Shown: positions 5,641-7,135 of the stretch, one piece after another
Layout: each line of letters starts with the position of its first letter
How positions within the stretch are numbered: the stretch's first letter is position 1
NCBI GenBank assembly: GCA_025359585.1
Contig: JANYFX010000661.1
Span: 1 to 7,135 of the forward strand
Length of the DNA stretch: 7,135 bases
DNA from: Rhizobacter sp.
Lineage (GTDB): Bacteria; Pseudomonadota; Gammaproteobacteria; Burkholderiales; Burkholderiaceae_C
Direction: 5' to 3'
Translations under genes and position numbers: made by a program
Notes under the pieces: generated by a model
What the model saw: only the letters and a program-made list of their open reading frames with translations
Databases searched by the model: none
What the model was told of the DNA's origin: nothing

Positions 5641-6513
5641 TCATGCCGGCCGGTGGACCCGCGATTCGAGCGCTTCCCACACCGGCGTGAGCTGCGACGG
5701 CAGCGGCGGCAGGTTGCCCAGGTCCATGTGGCTCTCGGCCGGGCTGTGGAAGTCACTGCCGCGCGAAGCGAGCAGGCCGTATTCGAGCGCGGTCTCGGTG
5801 TAGCGCAGCGCGTCGGCACTGCTGTGGCTGCCGGTGACCACTTCCACACCTTCGCCACCGAGCGTCTTGAATTCGGTGAACAGCGCGTACTCTTCGTTCG
5901 CGGTGAACTTGTAGCGCGCCGGGTGCGCGATCACGGCCATGCCGCCCGCTTGCGTGATCCAGGTGACGGCGTTGCGCAGCGTGGCCCAGCGGTGTGGCAC
6001 GAAGCCGGGCTTGCCTTCGACGAGGTACTTGCGGAATACCTCCTGCGTGTCGCTGCAGACCTTGCTCTCGACCAGGTGCCGCGCGAAGTGGGTGCGCGAG
6101 ATCAGCTCGGGGTTCTTCACGTACTTGAGCGCGCCATCGAACGTGCCCTTGATGCCGACCTTGGCCAGGCCGTCGGCCATCTCCATCGCACGTTCGCGGC
6201 GGCCGCCGCGCGTGGCGGCCAGGCCGGCCTTCAGCGCTTCGTTGTCGGCGTCGAAACCGAGGCCGACGATGTGCACCGTGATGTCGGCGAAGGTCACCGA
6301 GATTTCAGTGCCGGTCAGGTAGGGCAGGCCGAGCGCGAGTGCGGCGTCGCGAGCTCTTTGCTGGCCACCCACTTCGTCGTGGTCGGTCAGCGCCCACAGC
6401 TCCACGCCGTTGGCCTTGGCACGCGCGGCCAGCGCTTCGGGCTGCAGCGTGCCGTCGGACACCGCGGAGTGGCAGTGCAGGTCGGCGTTGATCCAGACGG
6501 TGGGTGTGTTCAC
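5641..6513 (-). CDS. rnm: PHP-domain 3',5'-nucleoside bisphosphate phosphatase / RNase AM
   Basis: 290 residues from the GTG at 6513. The PHP metal ligands are all present: DLH13CH15, D20, TDH45D, GTE70, H81, H142 (SRTHFARH), IAH197P and SD254FH256. The inserted segment at about 95-190 is typical of the Rnm (YciV/TrpH) subfamily, which removes the 3' phosphate from 3',5'-nucleoside bisphosphates and acts as a 5'-3' exonuclease on short RNA and on rRNA 5' ends. It is cytoplasmic and expected to use three metal ions. The GTG start puts DLHCH at residue 11, normal for the family; a longer reading from TTG at 6555 adds 14 unsupported residues. A TACAAT lies 6 bases upstream of the GTG, suggesting a leaderless transcript. 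The adjacent yciO agrees with the identification. Confidence 0.93.
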   Translation of the reverse strand: MNTPTVWINADLHCHSAVSDGTLQPEALAARAKANGVELWALTDHDEVGGQQRARDAALALGLPYLTGTEISVTFADITVHIVGLGFDADNEALKAGLAATRGGRRERAMEMADGLAKVGIKGTFDGALKYVKNPELISRTHFARHLVESKVCSDTQEVFRKYLVEGKPGFVPHRWATLRNAVTWITQAGGMAVIAHPARYKFTANEEYALFTEFKTLGGEGVEVVTGSHSSADALRYTETALEYGLLASRGSDFHSPAESHMDLGNLPPLPSQLTPVWEALESRVHRPA

Positions 6514-6519
6514 GCTCTC

Positions 6520-6525
6520 ATTGTA
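6520..6525 (-). promoter_or_regulatory. -10 element (TACAAT) immediately before rnm
   Basis: Minus strand TACAAT (5 of 6 to consensus) lies 6 bases before the GTG codon, so transcription would start on the start codon itself. The -35 region is poor (best TTCACG at a 20-base spacing), which limits confidence. Confidence 0.4.
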
Positions 6526-6533
6526 GAGAGCCG

Positions 6534-6569
6534 GGCCCGAAGGGTGCGTGAACAAGCCCTTACCGGGCC
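6534..6569 (-). terminator. Imperfect hairpin spanning the stop of the sugar dehydrogenase fragment
   Basis: Minus strand GGCCCG-GT-AAGGG pairs with CCCTT-CGGGCC: 6 + 5 bp with a 2-base bulge and a 12-base loop. It includes the TAA stop and ends just before the rnm -10. No T run follows, so it may be a rho-independent-like pause or chance in GC-rich DNA. Confidence 0.3.
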
Positions 6570-6712
6570 ACGCGCACGGTGCGGCCTGCCGCGTTGTCGG
6601 TCAGCAGGTAGAGCGCACCGTCGGGGCCTTGCGTGACGTTGCGGATGCGTTCGCCAAGAGAGGCGAACAGGGCTTCACGCGAGTAATGGTCGTCCCAACA
6701 TAGACCGATCGG
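6560..6712 (-). pseudogene. C-terminal fragment of a PQQ-dependent aldose sugar dehydrogenase (YliI/Asd-like)
   Basis: In the minus frame ending at TAA 6562-6560, the last 37 or so residues read like the C-terminus of soluble quinoprotein aldose dehydrogenases: REALFASLGERIRNV, then QGPDGALYLLTD, then a short R-V-R-V end. These enzymes oxidise sugars in the periplasm with PQQ; the QGPDG-LY-LTD blade is a family hallmark. The similarity fades beyond about 6690 and the frame meets a stop at 6713-6715, after which the integrase region begins. The full protein is about 370-400 residues, so roughly nine tenths is missing here. It is best read as a gene cut by insertion of a mobile element. The remaining part may exist at the other end of the element or may be lost. 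Confidence 0.72.
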
Positions 6713-6714
6713 TC
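6703..6714. promoter_or_regulatory. 12-bp palindrome resembling a TetR/NemR-type operator at the island junction
   Basis: GACCGATCGGTC is a perfect palindrome. With its left flank it reads TAGACCGATCGGTC, matching the NemR box TAGACC-N4-GGTCTA except for the final two bases. No TetR gene or target gene is visible nearby, so it may be a remnant or belong to the recombination site. Confidence 0.4.
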
Positions 6715-6749
6715 AGTGTGTGGGCATAAATATTTTGACCAGTTTTATG
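6715..6749. other. AT-rich island junction, possible attachment-site region
   Basis: This short stretch between the broken dehydrogenase and the integrase stop is much more AT-rich than the flanks (for example CATAAATATTTTGACC). It contains a 6-bp inverted repeat, CATAAA (6725-6730) and TTTATG (6744-6749). Integrase genes often lie next to the attachment site, so the crossover point is probably here or within 6681-6715. The exact core needs the other end of the element. Confidence 0.4.
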
Positions 6750-7135
6750 AGAGTATCTGCGGCATAGCGCCACCCAGAACGTTCCCTATTACTTCGGCGG
6801 GAGCGCGCTGCATGTCAGGTGAGAGATGCCCGTACAAGTCCACTGTGGTCGTGATCGACTCATGGCCGAGGCGACGCTGGATCGTGGGCAGAGGAATCCC
6901 TGCAGCCATCAGCCAGGACGCGTGAGAGTGTCTGAGGTCGTGTACCCGCGGGGACTTTCCTAGAGGCTTAGACGCGGGTTTGCGGCCGTCCCACGACCCG
7001 TTCGCTCGAGCTCGCCACGGTGCCCCATCCTTCGCCCTTGAGTCGAACGCGGGCAAACCGTTCGCAAGTCGACGCGCAGGGTTCCACACGTCCTCCCAGA
7101 ACTTAGCTTGCCGGATCGGGTTGCCTTGCCCGTTG
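6745..7135 (-). CDS. Tyrosine recombinase (phage-type integrase), C-terminal part, cut by window edge
   Basis: 129 codons of the C-terminal catalytic domain are visible, and the frame continues past the right edge (NGQGNPIRQAKFWEDVWNPARR), so the internal GTG at 7089 is not the true start. Conserved active-site residues are present: HDLRHSHASW (catalytic Arg at 6933-6931), LGH (His at 6864-6862) and VDLYGHL (nucleophilic Tyr at 6834-6832). Integrases of this type cut and join DNA at attachment sites to insert or excise phages and genomic islands. The stop is TAA at 6747-6745, right beside the junction with host DNA. The region has lower GC than the genes to its left, consistent with acquisition. 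Phage versus integrative island origin cannot be told from this fragment. Confidence 0.93.
   Translation of the reverse strand, partial: NGQGNPIRQAKFWEDVWNPARRLANGLPAFDSRAKDGAPWRARANGSWDGRKPASKPLGKSPRVHDLRHSHASWLMAAGIPLPTIQRRLGHESITTTVDLYGHLSPDMQRAPAEVIGNVLGGAMPQILS

Noticed and set aside
5601..5858. N-terminal extension of YciO by 86 residues
   Set aside because: The extension overlaps rnm coding sequence in another frame and has no family similarity; the ATG at 5600 matches the known YciO N-terminus.
5500..6636. 378-codon plus-strand open frame opposite rnm
   Set aside because: Arg/Val/Gly-rich without motifs; the minus strand encodes a complete set of PHP metal ligands.
6681..6750. tRNA gene as integration target
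   Set aside because: No cloverleaf arms or T-loop sequence could be found on either strand near the integrase end.

Overview
This is a GC-rich window with dense coding and strong G/C preference at third codon positions. Together with the gene content (an L-arabinonate-type IlvD/Edd dehydratase, a rnm-yciO pair and an SPFH plus ribbon-helix-helix pair), it suggests a betaproteobacterium, most likely of the Burkholderiales (Rubrivivax/Leptothrix/Roseateles-like). The assignment rests on gene style and protein similarity recalled from memory; there is no rRNA or other marker gene to fix it.

Layout. Positions 2-2086 on the plus strand carry the end of a sugar-acid dehydratase gene, followed 9 bases later by an RraA-like protein. 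The two look like one catabolic operon, in which a 2-keto-3-deoxy sugar acid is made and perhaps processed further. A short convergent gap (2087-2189) with a compact inverted repeat separates it from the rest, which all lies on the minus strand. Read in the minus direction from the right edge, this is: the C-terminal part of a tyrosine recombinase (7135 to 6745); an AT-richer junction; the last 40-50 codons of a PQQ-dependent aldose sugar dehydrogenase (ending at 6560); a PHP-domain 3',5'-nucleotide phosphatase/RNase AM (rnm); yciO; an SPFH/band-7 membrane protein; a small ribbon-helix-helix DNA-binding protein; and an exported serine hydrolase of the beta-lactamase/S12 class.

How the parts relate. 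rnm and yciO are neighbours in other proteobacteria too and form a housekeeping unit. The SPFH gene begins a new unit. Its promoter has a consensus -35 overlapping the yciO stop codon, a 16-bp perfect palindrome over the -10, and a second inverted repeat at the start of the leader. The ribbon-helix-helix gene 35 bases downstream is a plausible but unproven regulator of this promoter. The serine hydrolase has its own promoter and a very good ribosome binding site. At the right end, a mobile element ending in an integrase gene abuts the fragment of the sugar dehydrogenase, so this looks like one edge of an integrated island. A TetR/NemR-like palindrome lies exactly in the junction.

The most interesting items are the SPFH/RHH unit with its double palindromic control region, and the island junction. 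No CRISPR array, tRNA or rRNA gene was seen, and no stretch over 300 bases lacks a gene.
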